A stretch of DNA of 64,000 bases from Cryptomeria japonica (lineage: Eukaryota; Streptophyta; Pinopsida; Cupressales; Cupressaceae). The notes under the pieces were generated by a model that was not told where the DNA came from, did not search any database, and was given only the letters and a program-made list of their open reading frames with translations. The translations under genes and the position numbers were made by a program. Shown piece after piece: positions 1 to 13,026 of the stretch. The stretch covers positions 223,131,415 to 223,195,414 of the forward strand of contig NC_081410.1 of assembly GCF_030272615.1 (NCBI RefSeq), given 5' to 3'. Within the stretch, counting starts at the first letter, position 1; every line of letters begins with the position of its first letter.

Positions 1-40
1 ATAACCTCATTTCACGATGCTATATCAAAGAGGGGCAAAA
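1..40 (+). other. 3' end of an upstream gypsy element with polypurine tract
   Basis: The window opens in AT-rich sequence ending in a purine-rich run (CAAAGAGGGGCAAAA, about 26-40) directly abutting a TGTAGACACC LTR start. In Tat/Ogre-type gypsy elements this purine run primes plus-strand synthesis and lies just left of the 3' LTR. These bases are therefore read as the last internal bases of an element lying mostly outside the window. Confidence 0.6.
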
Positions 41-960
41 TGTAGACACCTAAAATTAATATTTAATTAATTTAAGCCTATCAACATAACTAATTAAATT
101 AATTGTGTTGTCTTTATTCCTCTCAAAATCAATTAAATGTAATTTAATTAATCCTATCACTATTGTCCAATAATTAATTTATCAAATAAATTAATTATTC
201 CCCTATTCTTCTAAAGTCCCCTCCAACAATTATTTCCTCTAAAACGCACTTAGTTAATTAATTCTAATTAATTAACCTAGTCATGTGATTCCTACAAATC
301 ATTTTTCCTAATCCCACTCAACCTAATTGATCCTTCTAGAATCTCTCATAATCATGCTTATCATTATCCTCCAATTTTTAATTCCCACTCATGTCACATC
401 AACCTTGAGTCTCTCAAAGAAATTCAAATTTCTTTGAATCCCTCAATACATCCTTATTTTGGAATGTTTAATTCTTCATGTTTGAAATTCAAAATTTTCC
501 CCCCTTTTTCCCAAGGCACCTTGATCCATGCCTTCCATCTCAAATCAATCTCAACCCTCCATAAGGAAATCAATCTTGGCCCTCCATTGGCCTCCTCCAA
601 TCTATAAATTGGAGCCTATTCTCTTGAAAAATCATCCACTTCTCATGCATTGTCATGTTGCCTATTTCTTCTCTCATCCTCTTCATAATCCTCTATCAAA
701 TCCATGCATCCTTAATATTTCAATCCAAATCCAAGAGTCCACTTACCTTGTTGAGCATTTGGAGAGCATTCCACATCCATTAAGAAGGATCCCATCCAAT
801 CAAGTTGAAGAGAGGTGCTATTCAACTTCATCGAAGGCTCAATCCGAGGAAGAGGTAAAATAGCTAAGGTATAGAATGACCTTTTGATGTTTTACGATTT
901 TCTTGTTTATTTCATTGTCATTTTGAATATTTTACCTTCCAATCCATTTTCCCCTCTTCA
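41..960 (+). repeat. LTR of Tat/Ogre-like gypsy element G (920 bp)
   Basis: The segment starts TGTAGACACC and ends CCTCTTCA, so it has the usual TG...CA ends. A purine tract abuts it on the left and a primer-site-like motif on the right. A 111-codon open frame at 528-863 is rich in Pro, Ser, His and Ile, resembles nothing I know, and is treated as chance. No second copy of this LTR was seen in the window, so the partner LTR of G is either beyond the window or lost. Confidence 0.6.
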
Positions 961-981
961 TTTTGGCATGCCCAGTGGGAC
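961..981 (+). promoter_or_regulatory. primer binding site candidate of G
   Basis: Immediately after the CA end of the LTR lies TTTTGGCATGCCCAGTGGGA. The TTTGG start and the GCCCAGTGGGACC core are of the kind seen at primer binding sites of Tat/Ogre-type gypsy elements. The matching tRNA was not identified here. Confidence 0.5.
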
Positions 982-3900
982 CCACGTCCCAAATTTAACA
1001 AAAAAATGAGTTTTTTTGTGAAGGTTTCTCATAGGTTCACACTTCAACACAAGCACACGTGCATTGGAACTACCGTTTTCTAGATCAGCATGAGCACTTT
1101 CTAATCAGCACGTTCATCTTGGCTTCAGTGCGATCACAAGAAATTTGAAAATTTTTCTGGTGTCACTGTGCTTCAGTGCGACTGCTGTGAAAATTCATCT
1201 ATCTCCTCCTCATTTTTCTTCTTCTTCATTCTTCTATCTCTTTTCAGTTGTCGCTTCAATGTGACCACTCTGTGATTAGCGCGAGTATTTTTGTTTAAAA
1301 TTTAACTTAGAATTTTTGGGCGCTAACTCTACTTGTTTTGATGCGAGCGCTTGCTAATCAACGTGACTGTAATTTTTTCTATTTCTGTTATCTGCTCTAT
1401 TTAATACTAATATTTTGTCTATTAGCGTGACCGCTCGTACATTAGTGCGAGTGTTTACTAATCAGCACAACCGCAGGAATAAATTAAAAAACTAAAAAAA
1501 AAGGATATATTCTATTTTTTCGCCATATCTTCTTTATCTTCACTCTATTTTCCTCCAAACTTCACTAGATCCCCCGCAATTTCATTTTGTGCATTTCCTT
1601 CCTTGAGGGCCTTATCCCAAATTCTACTTTTTGAAGCCCGAAATCCCACATTTCTCTGTTTTTAGGGTTTGCCATAACTTCTTCCATTTTTATCCAATCA
1701 CCTCCAAATTTTTCCATATTGTCTATCTCCAATTTTTCCTTCTTTGTCCCTCTAGGACAAATTTTTCCATTCCTTCACCTCACCTCTAAAATCCCCATTT
1801 TATGCTTGCCTATCCCTTAGAAAGTGTCAAAAACCTAGTCAAATCCCAATTACCCATCAAAGTTTCCTTCAAATCCACATTTGTCTTTAGTAGAAAAGTT
1901 TTTATTCTTGTTTTTCTACTCATACCCAAAATTTTAAAAAATAAAATATTTTTGTCATTCTCTTGTCTTTTGCAGGATGCTTGTTGAAGATTTCATTTTC
2001 AAACTACTAATCAAGTTGTTTTGCAGGTTGTATAGGAGTTCCAACCAAATATTGTGTCTTTTTTCTTAACTAGGCACCTAGATCTAATTAGAGGGTAAAT
2101 AAACCATTGTCTTTTGTGTTTGTGAAAAGCGTAAAGGTAGGATTGTATGCTCTCGTCTAGCTAGATGATCAAAAATCCAGACCCTCCAAGTCTTTCATGT
2201 TTTTTGTATGCTTACCCTTAGTGGGCCTACCCTCCTAGCTTTCTCTTTGAGAAGTTAAGAGGGGAATGACCCAAGTGAGCACACCCGGACCTAGGGTTCC
2301 TAACTCACTACAATAAATAGGCCATTGATGACGAAAGGGTCAATGGTTGGGGCTATATGATAGTTCACTCTCACATTGGGTGTTTAGTAGGATCCTAGAG
2401 ATCTCAATCATGCTTGCATGACTACTAAGTTCTTGGTGCTTCGTTGGGCTATAGGCCTCAATTGCGCTTGCGCAACTGCGAAGGGTAGCTCCTAACGGGA
2501 AGCCATAATAAACACCTTGTGCATAGTGGCCAAAAACCTTCTAGTCATAGGTGCAAGAGATTGGACCTTTGAAGCCGCCTATATTTTTATGGCCCTTAGT
2601 AGAGACACAAAGTTCTTCATGAGGAGTTTTCATGGGAATCGATGCTTGGCTACCCCAGAGAAATGAGTGTTGTTGAGGAGAGCCAGTGGGGTCAAGCATC
2701 TAAGTGTTTGCTCTGGGTAAGCGTAGCTGGAAAACCAATTGGGATCCATTGACTATTGTCTTTTCTCACCATAGGATATGTTGTGAAGGAGCATGAGTGT
2801 CTTTTAAGTCTAACTTCTTTTGACCATTGTGTTTTCTTTACTTGACATCTCTTGCCAAGTCCATCCCCCACAACCAATCAATCCTCCCTCTTTCCAAATT
2901 CCATCTTGCCATCATCAAATCTTTAATCCATATCTATCTATCCAAGGAATTCTCCAACCCCCAATCCACTTCCATACATTCAAACAATCATCCTTCCTCA
3001 ACCAATATTTTTGTCCAAATCATTCATCCGACTTTGGGTAGCCTCCCCCTTTAATCTTCCTTCTATCTATCCATTCTTCCATAAACATTCTCCCTCTAAT
3101 TCAATCAAATCTCCAAAATTCCAATCAATCAAATCCATCCATCTTCCTAATCCGGTTATCCAATCCTCTACCAAGAAATCATGCAATCAAATCTAATTAA
3201 TCATACAAATCAGTTATTTTTGGAGGTGGAAATCACCAACCCAGGGGTTCGACTAAGGCAAAACCCTACATAGCCACCCAAACCCTCTCTTCTCAATTGC
3301 AGGTGTCGAAAGAGGTACCCCAGAGGACTTTCAAGTCAGGAAAAGAGATAGGCACTGCCCAGAAGTCTTAGATTTGCCCAAATCTATCTGAGACAAGGAC
3401 GTGGTGCCCTAGTCTTTCCCAAGATAGGGGTGTGGCACCCTCATCCCTCCACTTTTCAGTGATTTGTGGCAATATATAGGTTTAGGATCTCAAAATTATA
3501 GTTTATTAGTTACAACCTCCTATCTGCAGAAACAAGATAGTGGTTTGGCACCCTGGTCCTGGTCAGTTTGGCTTAGTTTTTAGCATCAAGTACACATCCA
3601 AATTCTTCCCCCTTCTCTGCTCTCAGTATCTCAGTTTCAAATCTGCAAGTTTGTTCAATTTTAGTTCATATATGCTTCATTGTTCATCTCCTAGTCTAGT
3701 TGATCAATCAAACCCTATTTTTCTCATCACATACAACAAGAGGAATAGAAACCCTAAGAGATAATCCTTGGCTCTCTTTTTCTCACAATAAGTAGCCAAA
3801 GTGATCTATCTCCCTAGGCTCTTTCGTATTCCCAATGCGTTGGCTAAAGTAGGACTAGGTCCTAGTCACCTGGTCTCGCTTTTTCTACCTCCACATTTTG

Positions 3901-4290
3901 GTAAACCTGACGTGAATCCAGTCTTCTTTAATTCTAATTTATGTTCTCAGATCTAAGTGTTTTTCTATTTCAAATTCAAATTTACATTTACAAGTTTCAA
4001 TTCCTTACAAAATTTCAAAAGTTTAGGGGTCAATTTTGTTAAAACCCTAATTTTTTAATTCAAAATTAAAATTGTGGATAGCTTAATTTGGATAATTAAT
4101 TTCAGATCTAATTTAGGAACACATTTCACTTGTCAAAATTTTCATTTTCTAAATCAAAATTTAGAGTGCTTGCATTGGTTAAAATTTAACATCTCCTTCT
4201 ATTTTGCATATGTTATCATTTGAAAGAGGAATTAATTTGCCATGATGCATTCATTTCATAAATGTGATAATGGGTTAGCTTCCCTTGTTT
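982..4290 (+). other. leader region of G, no recognisable gene
   Basis: About 3.3 kb without a convincing reading frame. 1000-1480 is AT-rich with repeated GCGA/GCACG-containing phrases. 2060-2700 is less AT-rich and unremarkable. 2830-3200 is a strongly pyrimidine-biased tract built of TCCATCC/CAATCC-like words; short frames there (2820-3196) code Pro/Ser/His/Ile low-complexity peptides and are treated as chance. A gag gene would be expected in this interval for an autonomous element, and I could not find one. Confidence 0.45.
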
Positions 4291-5870
4291 CAATTTTTCC
4301 ATCTCTTAAATAACCTCCTCCTATCTATGACAATATTTTAGTGCCTAAAAGAGTTGTTACCAATCCCTTCAAAACTCTCCCACGCTCTAAGGATAAAGAT
4401 TTGAAGAATGATCTTGACAATTCTCCTAAAATGTGCCCTTCCCATATAGCTATCTTAGAGGAAGATGGTGATATCATAAACACTTTTCTTAGTGTTACTT
4501 TACCTTCTTACATGATGCCTCTCTAAGTGAAAAGGTATTGATGGAAATTGACTTATCTTCTCCTAAATTTGGTCTTACCAATGGGGGCATGTTAGTGCAA
4601 CAAGAGGTTATGTGAACTTCTTTCCAAGATCTCCTTCATAAGCATGAATCTTTGGAGAAAGATGTTCATCTCCCTCTTAAAGAATACTCCCCTCATGAGG
4701 ATAATTTTGTGCAATAATATGGTAGTTTCCCTACTTTTCCTAGTGATGGCATTTCCTCTTTTGAATTCAACAAAATTCCCGCTAGAGATGATGCATTAAT
4801 GAGAAATGCTTCTCCTTTTCCCGAAGCTTCTCTTACGCAAAAATATGCCTTAGAAAAAGAAGATGAAATCATAATCAATTTCATTAATTATCTCTCCCCT
4901 AAACACCCTATTGAACACATTTTGAGGCAAGAGGATTATTTAAACACATGTAGTTCTCTCCCTCCTAAGGATGAAGAATTAATGAACAATATTATGCCTT
5001 CTCTCAAAATTGGCAATAACAATAAGGACATCTTTGTGCAAGATATTTATAATACTTTTTTCAATAACCTCACTGTTTGGGACAAATAATTAGAAGAAGC
5101 TGTTGATTATTCTCTACCCCATGAGAGAACTCTATCCAAAGAAGATGAAATCATGATTGATAACTCTATCATCTCACCTTCCATGAATCTCAATAATTTT
5201 TCCTCTAAAGGTAAGGCATCTCCTTTTCCCCAACTAGGTTCTACTTAGAAGGATAACTGAGTTCAAGAAGAGATTGTTAAAATCTCTTTCAAAGGTGAAA
5301 CTTGTATAGAGTAATGTTTATCCTTCTCCTAGAGAGTCTATTCCCCATGTATATCCTTTGATGATAGAGGATGATATGAACTTTCCTACTAATACTCATC
5401 CTTCTAAAACATCAATGTCTACTTCTAGTACTCTATCTCCTAAAATTTATCTTATCCATGATAACATTTTAGTGCAAGAAGAGACTATCAACAATTCTTC
5501 CAAAAATCTTGTCCATTCTTCTTCTAAAATTCATAAGGACACATTTGATATTCCTAAACCATCTTTAATCAATTTGATACATGTTAATGAAACACCTAAT
5601 AAACCCCTCTTCATAGTTCAAGGTGCTTGTTCTTCTCAAAGTCCTCAATGTAAGCCTATCTTAGTGATTCAAGGTGGCTATGCAAATGATTCTTTTTGCA
5701 CTCCTAAGAAACCTGTTGTTACTATGCAAGGAGGTTGTCCTACTAAGAGCCCTTATGAGTATGCTAAGAAAATTACTAGAGAGAGTTATCACGCGGTTTC
5801 TCATACCTACAACACAAGAAATAATAGGCAACCTAATCCCCTTCCAGTTACCCTAATTTCATTTCATTGA
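4291..5870 (+). pseudogene. Ser/Pro-rich linker part of G polyprotein, broken
   Basis: Three frames carry coding-like text in turn: 4341-4526, 4799-5089 and 5358-5870. The peptides are rich in Ser, Pro, Asn, Lys and acidic residues with short recurring phrases such as VQGG, VIQGG and MQGG in the last block (around 5610-5740). In Tat-type elements a variable linker precedes the protease, and that is the likely identity because a protease remnant follows directly. Frameshifts and stops (TAA near 5086, TAG near 5246) break it. No catalytic motif is visible. Confidence 0.45.
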
Positions 5871-6824
5871 ACAACTTAAAGCTACTCCTGCCAAGATTTC
5901 TATTTGGGATTTGGTTCAAACTTCACCTGCTTAATATGGGATGTTACAAGATGCTTTAAAAAACTTAGATGTCCCACCTGCAGTGACACCTAATAACATG
6001 GCTTGTTTGATTGATCCTGCAAACAAACCCAAAGCTCAAATTGTATTCACACAAGATGAGTTACCTTCTCATTAAATCCAACATCAATATCATCCTCTTA
6101 TTATTGTGGTTATTATCAATGATAGTGCTATAAGATGAACCATTGTGGACAATGGGTATGGCCTTAATGTTTGTGGTATGAACTTATTGGATAAAATTGA
6201 TGTGGATCGTTCTCTCATCGAACCTATTGCTATTTCTATTCGAGGCTTTCATAATATTGCTAAATAGGCTTTATGTGTCATAACCTTTCTTGTTAAGGTA
6301 GGTCTTGTTACTGTATCTACACCTATTCATGTTATGCTTGGTAATTTGACATATAAGCTTCTATTAGGGAGACCTTGGATTCATAGCATGCAAGTTGTCA
6401 GCTCAACTTTGCATAGGCAAGTCAAATTTATTTATAACAATAAGACATATACCTTGTTAGCTTACAATCCTCAAGAATCATTAAAATATAGATCTTCTTG
6501 TTCAACTACTTCCCATTCTTCTTCTAATCCTCCCACTTCTTCAAATACATCTATTTCCTTTAATGATCTTATTCCTTCTAGTACTCTTGATTCTTGTACT
6601 CAAACAAAATCTCCTCGCGAGGATATCTTTTGTCCCAAAGGAGTGCTCTCAAATGATGATTGGGAATATATAAACATTAACCCTACTTTTGTAGGAGAGT
6701 ATAGAGTCTCTCAGAAATAATTTATGACTAAGAAGGAGAAATATAAGGTGGAGAAACCCACTTTGTCTAAACAACTAAGTAACCACTTTGTGGCTGCTTC
6801 TAATTTAAATAATTCTTCAAATCA
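5871..6824 (+). pseudogene. retropepsin-like region of G, broken, interrupted by element A
   Basis: The frames contain, in order, a phrase like ISIWDLVQTSPA (about 5900), then VDNGYGLNVC (about 6147; the aspartyl-protease D-[ST]-G position reads D-N-G), and LLGRPWIHSMQVVSSTLHRQ (about 6360-6420), the conserved LLGRPWIH signature following the protease in Tat/Athila-type gypsy polyproteins. Function in an intact element: maturation of the Gag-Pol polyprotein. Stops include TGA near 6136, one transition from CGA, and TAG near 6266. The frame at 6334-6720 is the longest intact piece. The gene is cut at 6824 by Copia element A and resumes at 24912. Family assignment is from recognition of motifs, not a search. 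Confidence 0.65.
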
Positions 6825-8479
6825 TGTTGGCATTGATTTGCCATTGATGTAAATCAGTGAGTAGGAGTTTGTTGTCATTAGAGATTGATGTCAACCGGTA
6901 TGTTGTAAGCATGAGTTATCATCAGTAAGAGGTGATATGAAGAAGTGTGCTAGCATGTTAAGTAAGTATTGGCAAGGCATGAAACCATTATGTATGAGGG
7001 TTGGCTGCCAATTTGTGATGAAGAGGCCAAATGTTAAGAAGATCACAATGAAGAATTATACTAGGGGATAAGGTAAGTTTCCAATGTGTTGTATTGCTGG
7101 TAAGAGAAAATGTTCAGTGTGTTGGACATAACAGTAAGGGTATGTACTGGTAGAAGGAATTTTTGGATGAACAAGTATGAACCAACCCTATGTTGGTGAG
7201 TGGGTTGTATATCGACGTGTCTGTCATGTGTATGTCAGGTGGAAAGAAGGGAGATGTTGGTGTGTTTGCATCATCAAGGCAAGGTAGTTGCAGGCATAGG
7301 TAAGCATTTAATGAAGCCTCCCTTGATTTGTGGATTGAAAACCAGTAGTTTTGTGACTTGATGAAGAATGAACGCTAGAGGAATATCAGAGAGTTTTTGG
7401 CATCATGATTGAAGCATGGAACTAGATTATAGGATGACCATGAACAAGAAACAACTAGATCTTCAATGTGGTCAACAAAAATCAAAGCAGAAGAACAGGG
7501 TTAGGTTTGCTATTTTTTTAGCATACATGTATTGGACAAATGAAAAACGTGCACAAATTTATTTCCTCAATGTAGGTGATCGATCCAAGGAAGATTGGAT
7601 TGGATTGAAGATATATTTGGTCACTGAGAAGAAATGACAACCACCCTAAGTTTGAATTGCTTTTTGGCAAGAAGGCTCAAGTTTAAATATGCCAACTTGA
7701 GACTTTTATTTGTGATGAGAGAGTGTGAAGAAGGGCGATCAATGTGCAGTCAAAACAATCAGAAAGAAGATTCTGAGTGACTGTGTGTAGGTGATACTAG
7801 AGCATATGAAGGAAATTGGTAAAGGTGTTCATACCAGTAGAGTGTGTGAAGAATATGGAGGGAAGGAATACCTACAAAGTTATAACTGGTGGATATGTTG
7901 CAAAAGTTAGGTGTGATTCAGCAGAGGCAAAAAAGATTAAGGGGAGTGTGAGATCTGATAGAGAGAAAGAGCAGCAGAAGAGATTGTGAAAGTGAATGGT
8001 AAAGTTGAAACTGGTAGAACAAAGTACATAAGAGTTACAAAACTTTATTTGTAACGGGGATTTATCACTATATTTGAAATGTATTAGTTTGATCACTAAG
8101 TTGGTGCTTAGTTTATGGGTATAGCTCCTTTAATTTGGTGCTTATAAATTAGGGGTTAGTGATCCTTGGGTTGGTGCCCTAAAATTATAATCAGATCATT
8201 TTCATTGTCAGGCTGGATTGGAGAAGTATATCTCTAGCAACTATTCTCATCGAGGTTTTTCTCACATTAGGTTTTCCTTGTATATCTGGTGTTATGTGAT
8301 GTATTTTTTATGTGTGTGTATTATTGATCTAGTAACTATTCTGCCTTCACACTCAGTTTGTATTGTTTGGGTAACTGATCCGTCCATTGTTTCTTTTCTA
8401 TTCTACCACTATATCCCAAGGCAAGAAAGTGTTTAAATCACTGATTCACCCCCCTCTTAGTGATCCATTGTGTCCAACA
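6825..8479 (+). repeat. 5' LTR of element A
   Basis: It starts TGTTGGCATTG and ends TGTGTCCAACA, 1655 bp. The same sequence recurs at 21809-24911 with dispersed substitutions once the S insertion is removed. A C-rich block (GATTCACCCCCCTC) lies near the 3' end, as in all Copia LTRs of this window. Short frames inside (7416-7637, 8218-8436) are treated as chance. Confidence 0.85.
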
Positions 8480-8493
8480 ATTGGTATCAAAGC
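8480..8493 (+). promoter_or_regulatory. primer binding site of A
   Basis: ATTGGTATCAAAGC directly follows the LTR. It matches the common plant Copia primer site ATTGGTATCAGAGC, complementary to the initiator methionine tRNA 3' end, except for one A in place of G. Confidence 0.85.
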
Positions 8494-8527
8494 ATAGGTA
8501 CCCTATTTTTTCAAAGCGTTCTCTAGC

Positions 8528-10346
8528 TTGGGTAGATCCTGTCAAGTGTACACAATAGCAAGAAATGGATCTGCCTCCTCAAAATATCCTATGTTTGATG
8601 GTGTTAACTATGCCTTTTGGAGTAGAAGATTGGAAACCTATTTTCCCTCTCTATGTTTTGATGTTTGGATGTTGGTTCAGAATGGGTATACATTCCCAAA
8701 TGTTCCCCCTACTGATCCTGATGCTAAGAAAGAATATGAGAACAATGCTAAAGCTGAAAATGTCATTCTTAGTGGTTTGTTTCATAATGAGTTTGTTAGA
8801 GTTATACATTTCTCATCTACCAAAGAAACTTGGGATAAGCTGCAGAAAATATTTGAAGGTGATGCTAAAGTCAAGGAAGCCAAGTTACAAACATTGAGAA
8901 CACAGTTTGAGGGTTTGAAGATGAGAGATGAATAGAAGATTGTTGACTGTCTCCAAAGGATTAATGGAACAACAAACACCATTAGAGGGCTTGGAGAAGA
9001 AGTGAAAGATGAGGTGGTAGTGAAGAAAGTACTTAAATGTCTCACATCTAAGTATGATACAAAGGTTTCAGCAATGGAAGAAGCAAAAGATCTGAAAAAA
9101 CTTTACAATGGATGAGCTATATGGTTCCCTAACTACTTATGAGATGAGGACTTCCAATACTGAGGCTGTGAAGAAAGAAGCTACACTCACCACATCAAGG
9201 AAAGGAAAATAAGATTCTTCTCAAGATGGAATCGATGAAGATTATAATGATATCATGGCTAACTTTGTCAGAAGACTCAAGAGAGGTTCCGACAAATACA
9301 AAGGCAAGCTACCCTTGAAATGTTTCAATTGAGGAAAGATAGGACATTTTGATGCCAAATGTCCCGATGATGATAAGGATGTGAGTGATCAACAAACTGT
9401 TAGTAGATCATCTAGTAAAGATAAAAATAAGAATGTCTACCAGCAAGAAAGAAGAGGCAACTGGAAGCAGAGCAACCTCTACATTCATGAAGATGATGCC
9501 ACAGATGAGGAGAGTGTCTCAGACGACTGCTGCAGTGAAGAAGAAGTCAAAGAAAACCTCTTTATGGCCCTAGGTGTCCTGGTACACAAAGCAGATGAAG
9601 AAGAAGAAGGAGAAGGTGAAGTGGATCTTGAAGCAAAGCTCATCAGTGGCTTGGAAGAGATAAAGAAAACAAGAAGAGATTTGGAAAAGGTGAAAAAGGC
9701 TGTAGTTGAAGAACAAGAGATGTTGGAGAAATCTCTTGATGAATCCAAGAAAACAATTGTAGATCTAAAACTTCAACTGGAAGAGGCCAAGAGGATCTAT
9801 GAAGCTACTAGTACTGGCTTGAGTGAAAAGGAGGAGCATCAAAATTTGAAAGAAGAAATTATTAAGCTCTAGAAGGAATTAGAGAAGAGAAAAAATGAAT
9901 TGGTGATGAGAAGCAAGTATGAAAGCAGCAAAAAGGCCCTAGACAAAATACTGAGCAATCAGAAGCAATCAAAGGATACCAATGGACTTGGGTTTGAAGA
10001 AGGACAAAGTTCTGGGAGCAAGGACTCAATTGGTAAGGAAATATAATTCAAGTCATCAGAAGATAGAAAGGACAAACATGTATTTATTGTTAGCAAGCCT
10101 GACAGGAAGAGGACATATGCTACTGCCACAAGGAATCAATCTGTAAACCAAAATGTTGTTGTGGGCCAAAAGGGTCAACATACAAACTGGTATGTTGGAT
10201 ACAAAGGCATGGAGAATGTTGATGATCAAGGCTTTACAAGAGTTCATCATTTTAGGAACAAATATCCAGTAAGGTAGAATCATGCTGCTCCTAGGAGACA
10301 AAACCGACATGTACCTGAATTCTATGGTTATTGCCATTGATGTAAT
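8528..10346 (+). pseudogene. gag of element A, broken
   Basis: Encodes the capsid/nucleocapsid part of the polyprotein. Residues 20-135 of the first frame hold the Copia gag fold signature: FDGVNYAFWSRRLETYF near the start, then KETWDKLQKIFEGD. After a TAG at about 8933 the frame continues to a zinc knuckle at 9321-9363 whose second cysteine codon has become TGA. From about 9480 it becomes strongly acidic, followed by a long heptad-rich stretch (EEIKKTRRDLEKVKKAVVEE...) that should form a coiled coil to about 9990. A second zinc knuckle begins at about 10320 (FYGYC) and is cut in half by insertion of element B at 10347; it resumes at 18161. Further stops near 9870, 10045 and 10276. Start choice is the first in-frame ATG. 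Confidence 0.75.
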
Positions 10347-11900
10347 TGTTGGCAATATAGCATTATAATAGACAATGAAATATTGTTGGCATTTCATAAG
10401 GATATTGAGAAAGTTGTTGATGATTATGGATATAATTGATTAAGGATGTTTTACTATCTTGATATTATTATTTTGTCATTGATGTCAAGAAATTGATTTT
10501 CTAATTCAGTATGATGTTGCCATATCTTGAGAAGTATGATATGAAGATTATAAAGATGTCGGTAAAAGACATAGGAAATAATATGATGAATAAGGGGATG
10601 AATAAGGTATTCAATGGGCAACTACTACCGAGTCAGACAATGATGAGATCATGATGTTTTAGATTGTTTTAACATCATACATATGTTGTAAAATGTAAAG
10701 GTTAATACTATACTATGTTATCAACCAAAGAACCTAATCGGTAAACCCTAAGGAACCTAGTCAGTAAACCCTAAGGTTATCACTATCGGTTAATGAAAGC
10801 GGAATGTCTACCGAATGAAGTTTAGTATTCACTGAGTTGTTACCGAGTTGTAACCGAGCTATAACAGAATGCATTAAATGTTTACATGCGATATTTAATG
10901 AAGGAAGTTGATGAGCTAGAATAGATTAAATGATTGGTGAGCCATGAATGAAGATTGTTAATGAATCTAAGGCAATGAAAATTCGACATGAAGATCTACA
11001 GCTCAGATTGAACCGCAATACCCTGGCACAAGTTCCAAGACTAATATGCAAGTTCCAAGGTGGGGTAAAACGTTTTCAGATTGAAAGATGCATTGAACCT
11101 GGACAAGATAGAAGATCTGATGGCTATGATTGATCATGGGAAATGTGATCAAGAAGATTAAGCAGTTACCTAATTGTTTATAAGTAGGAAAATATTGATA
11201 AACAATGTATGTGGGCAAGTGTATGCACAGGGATGCTACATAGTGGTTACCGAGCACAGAAGCTTCAAGACCTATTTGAATAATAGAGTATAGAAGCCCA
11301 GTAGATGGACAAGATTAGTTCTATGTCTAGATTGTATTGAACAAATAAGGAATCTTCTTTAGCATTTTAGATGTGAAGTTGCAGATAGATTTTATTACTG
11401 TTATTTTGTGAAAGTGACTGAAAATCTCTCAACCGAGTGGAATTAACAGTCTTATTTGTAAAACCCTCTAGCAAGGTGACATTTTGATTGAGTGTTTGAA
11501 ATCCTTTAACAAGGTCACTTCTAACAAGGTGAAGATCCTAACAGATCTGAGGTAAATCCCTTAACTGGGTCACATCTAGCAATGTGTTTGTAATCTTTAA
11601 TAGGATTTGCTTTTAACTGAGCATACTCTAGAAGAGTACATTTCTTAGTGGGTCCAAAATCCCACAATGGTTTCTCCCTATTTGGGTTTCCACGTTAAAT
11701 CTGGTGTTATGAGGTTTATGATGTTTATATGCTTTTGAGTTTGCATGTTTGACAGTTTTGGTTATATTACTAAAATATATGTTACTAAGGTTGAATATGA
11801 TGTTTTTATGGATGATTAAGTTTGTATGGTTCACCCCTCCCCTCCCCTCTCATCTTGTCAATTATTGGATCTGTACTTATATTAAGTATCAAAACTATCA
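10347..11900 (+). repeat. 5' LTR of element B
   Basis: 1554 bp, TGTTGGCAATATAG to AAAACTATCA. A TATA-like TATAAGTA lies at 11179-11186 (TATAAATA at the matching 3' LTR position). Short accGAG-containing phrases recur through 10730-11620. C-rich CACCCCTCCCCTCCCCTC lies near 11831. Confidence 0.88.
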
Positions 11901-11914
11901 ATTGGTATCAGAGC
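11901..11914 (+). promoter_or_regulatory. primer binding site of B
   Basis: ATTGGTATCAGAGC, the canonical plant Copia site complementary to initiator methionine tRNA, immediately after the LTR. Confidence 0.92.
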
Positions 11915-11964
11915 TTTGGACTCCAGAAGGAAAGTTTAAAGGCAGTTGAGTTAAAGATCCAAAG

Positions 11965-13026
11965 ATGTATAAGAGGGATGCACTGAAGCTGAACAAGTCA
12001 AGTTTCTCTACATGGCAGAAAAGGATGAAGCTACATATATCAGGAGTTGGAGAATATGCTATATACTATCTGGAGAATGATTTTGTCACACTGAGCACCT
12101 ATCCATTGACTATGGAAGAGATAAAGGCAAAGCAAGAACATATTCAAGCAATTATTGAAATAACATCTGCATTGATCGATTCAGAGTTTAATGATCTAGA
12201 AGGCTGCAATGATGCAAAGGCAATGTGGGATAAGCTCATATCAGTATATGGAGAAGATGAACATGTTCAAAGAGAAATAGTAGATAGTCTAAGAGGACAA
12301 CTTGAATCTATGAGGATGAATGAAGGTGAGAACATAACTCAGTACAGTACAAGACTAAAGGAGATTGTCAATCAAATCAAAGGAGCAGGTGGAACTATTG
12401 AATAAAAGTATATAACAAGTAAGTTGTTAAGAACCCTTCTACCAGCTTATGCAATCTGAGTCTCTGCAATCAATGAATTGAGGTTTGTACCTAATATGCT
12501 AGTTTCTTTAGATGCTACTACTGGTAAGCTACATGCATTTGAGTTAAGTAATTTTCATAACAGTGGATCTTCGGTAAATAAAGTTGAATCTGCATTTAGC
12601 TCTTTTCATCTTGATGAATCTAATTATTTCAATGAAAGAAAGTATAAGTACTTTGAAGGAGATCACAGTGGAGCAAGTGAAAGATTTCATAAGAACATGG
12701 AGGTAGTACACAAATTATATGAGGAAATCAGAAAGCAAGAAGAGTTTGAAGCACTATTAGCCAAAAGGTTACCGAGAGGCAAAGGTAAGTATAAAGGAAA
12801 GCTACCTTTGAAATGTTTCAATTGTGATAAGACAGAACATATGGCTTCTAACTGTCCTGACAAAGATTTTACTGAAAAGAGAGATTATCGAGATGACAGA
12901 TAGAAAGATAATCATTTTAGAGGACATCAAGACTTCAGAAGAAGAGATAAAAAGACATGCTTAATAGTTGATGAGGAATCCAATGATGATAAATCAGATG
13001 AAACTGATACAGAGGAAGTAGTTTAT
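11965..13026 (+). pseudogene. gag of element B, broken
   Basis: Capsid and nucleocapsid of a Copia element. The first frame (11965-12405) starts MYKRDALKLNKSSFSTWQKR and carries the AMWDKLISVYGEDEHV and LKEIVNQIKGAGG phrases typical of Copia gag. A TAA at 12403 and a TGA near 12458 (one transition from CGA) interrupt it. The second frame (12478-12903) includes a CCHC zinc knuckle at about 12814-12855 (CFNCDKTEHMASNC, with Glu in place of the usual Gly). TAG at 12901 sits where CAG would keep the frame open. Downstream acidic linker leads into the protease. The product would coat the element RNA in virus-like particles if intact. Confidence 0.8.

Noticed and set aside
528-863. 111-codon frame at the left end
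   Set aside because: Falls within the G LTR, low-complexity composition, no recognisable motif.
9485-9748. Minus-strand Ser-rich 87-codon frame
   Set aside because: It is the antisense of the acidic and coiled-coil part of the A gag.
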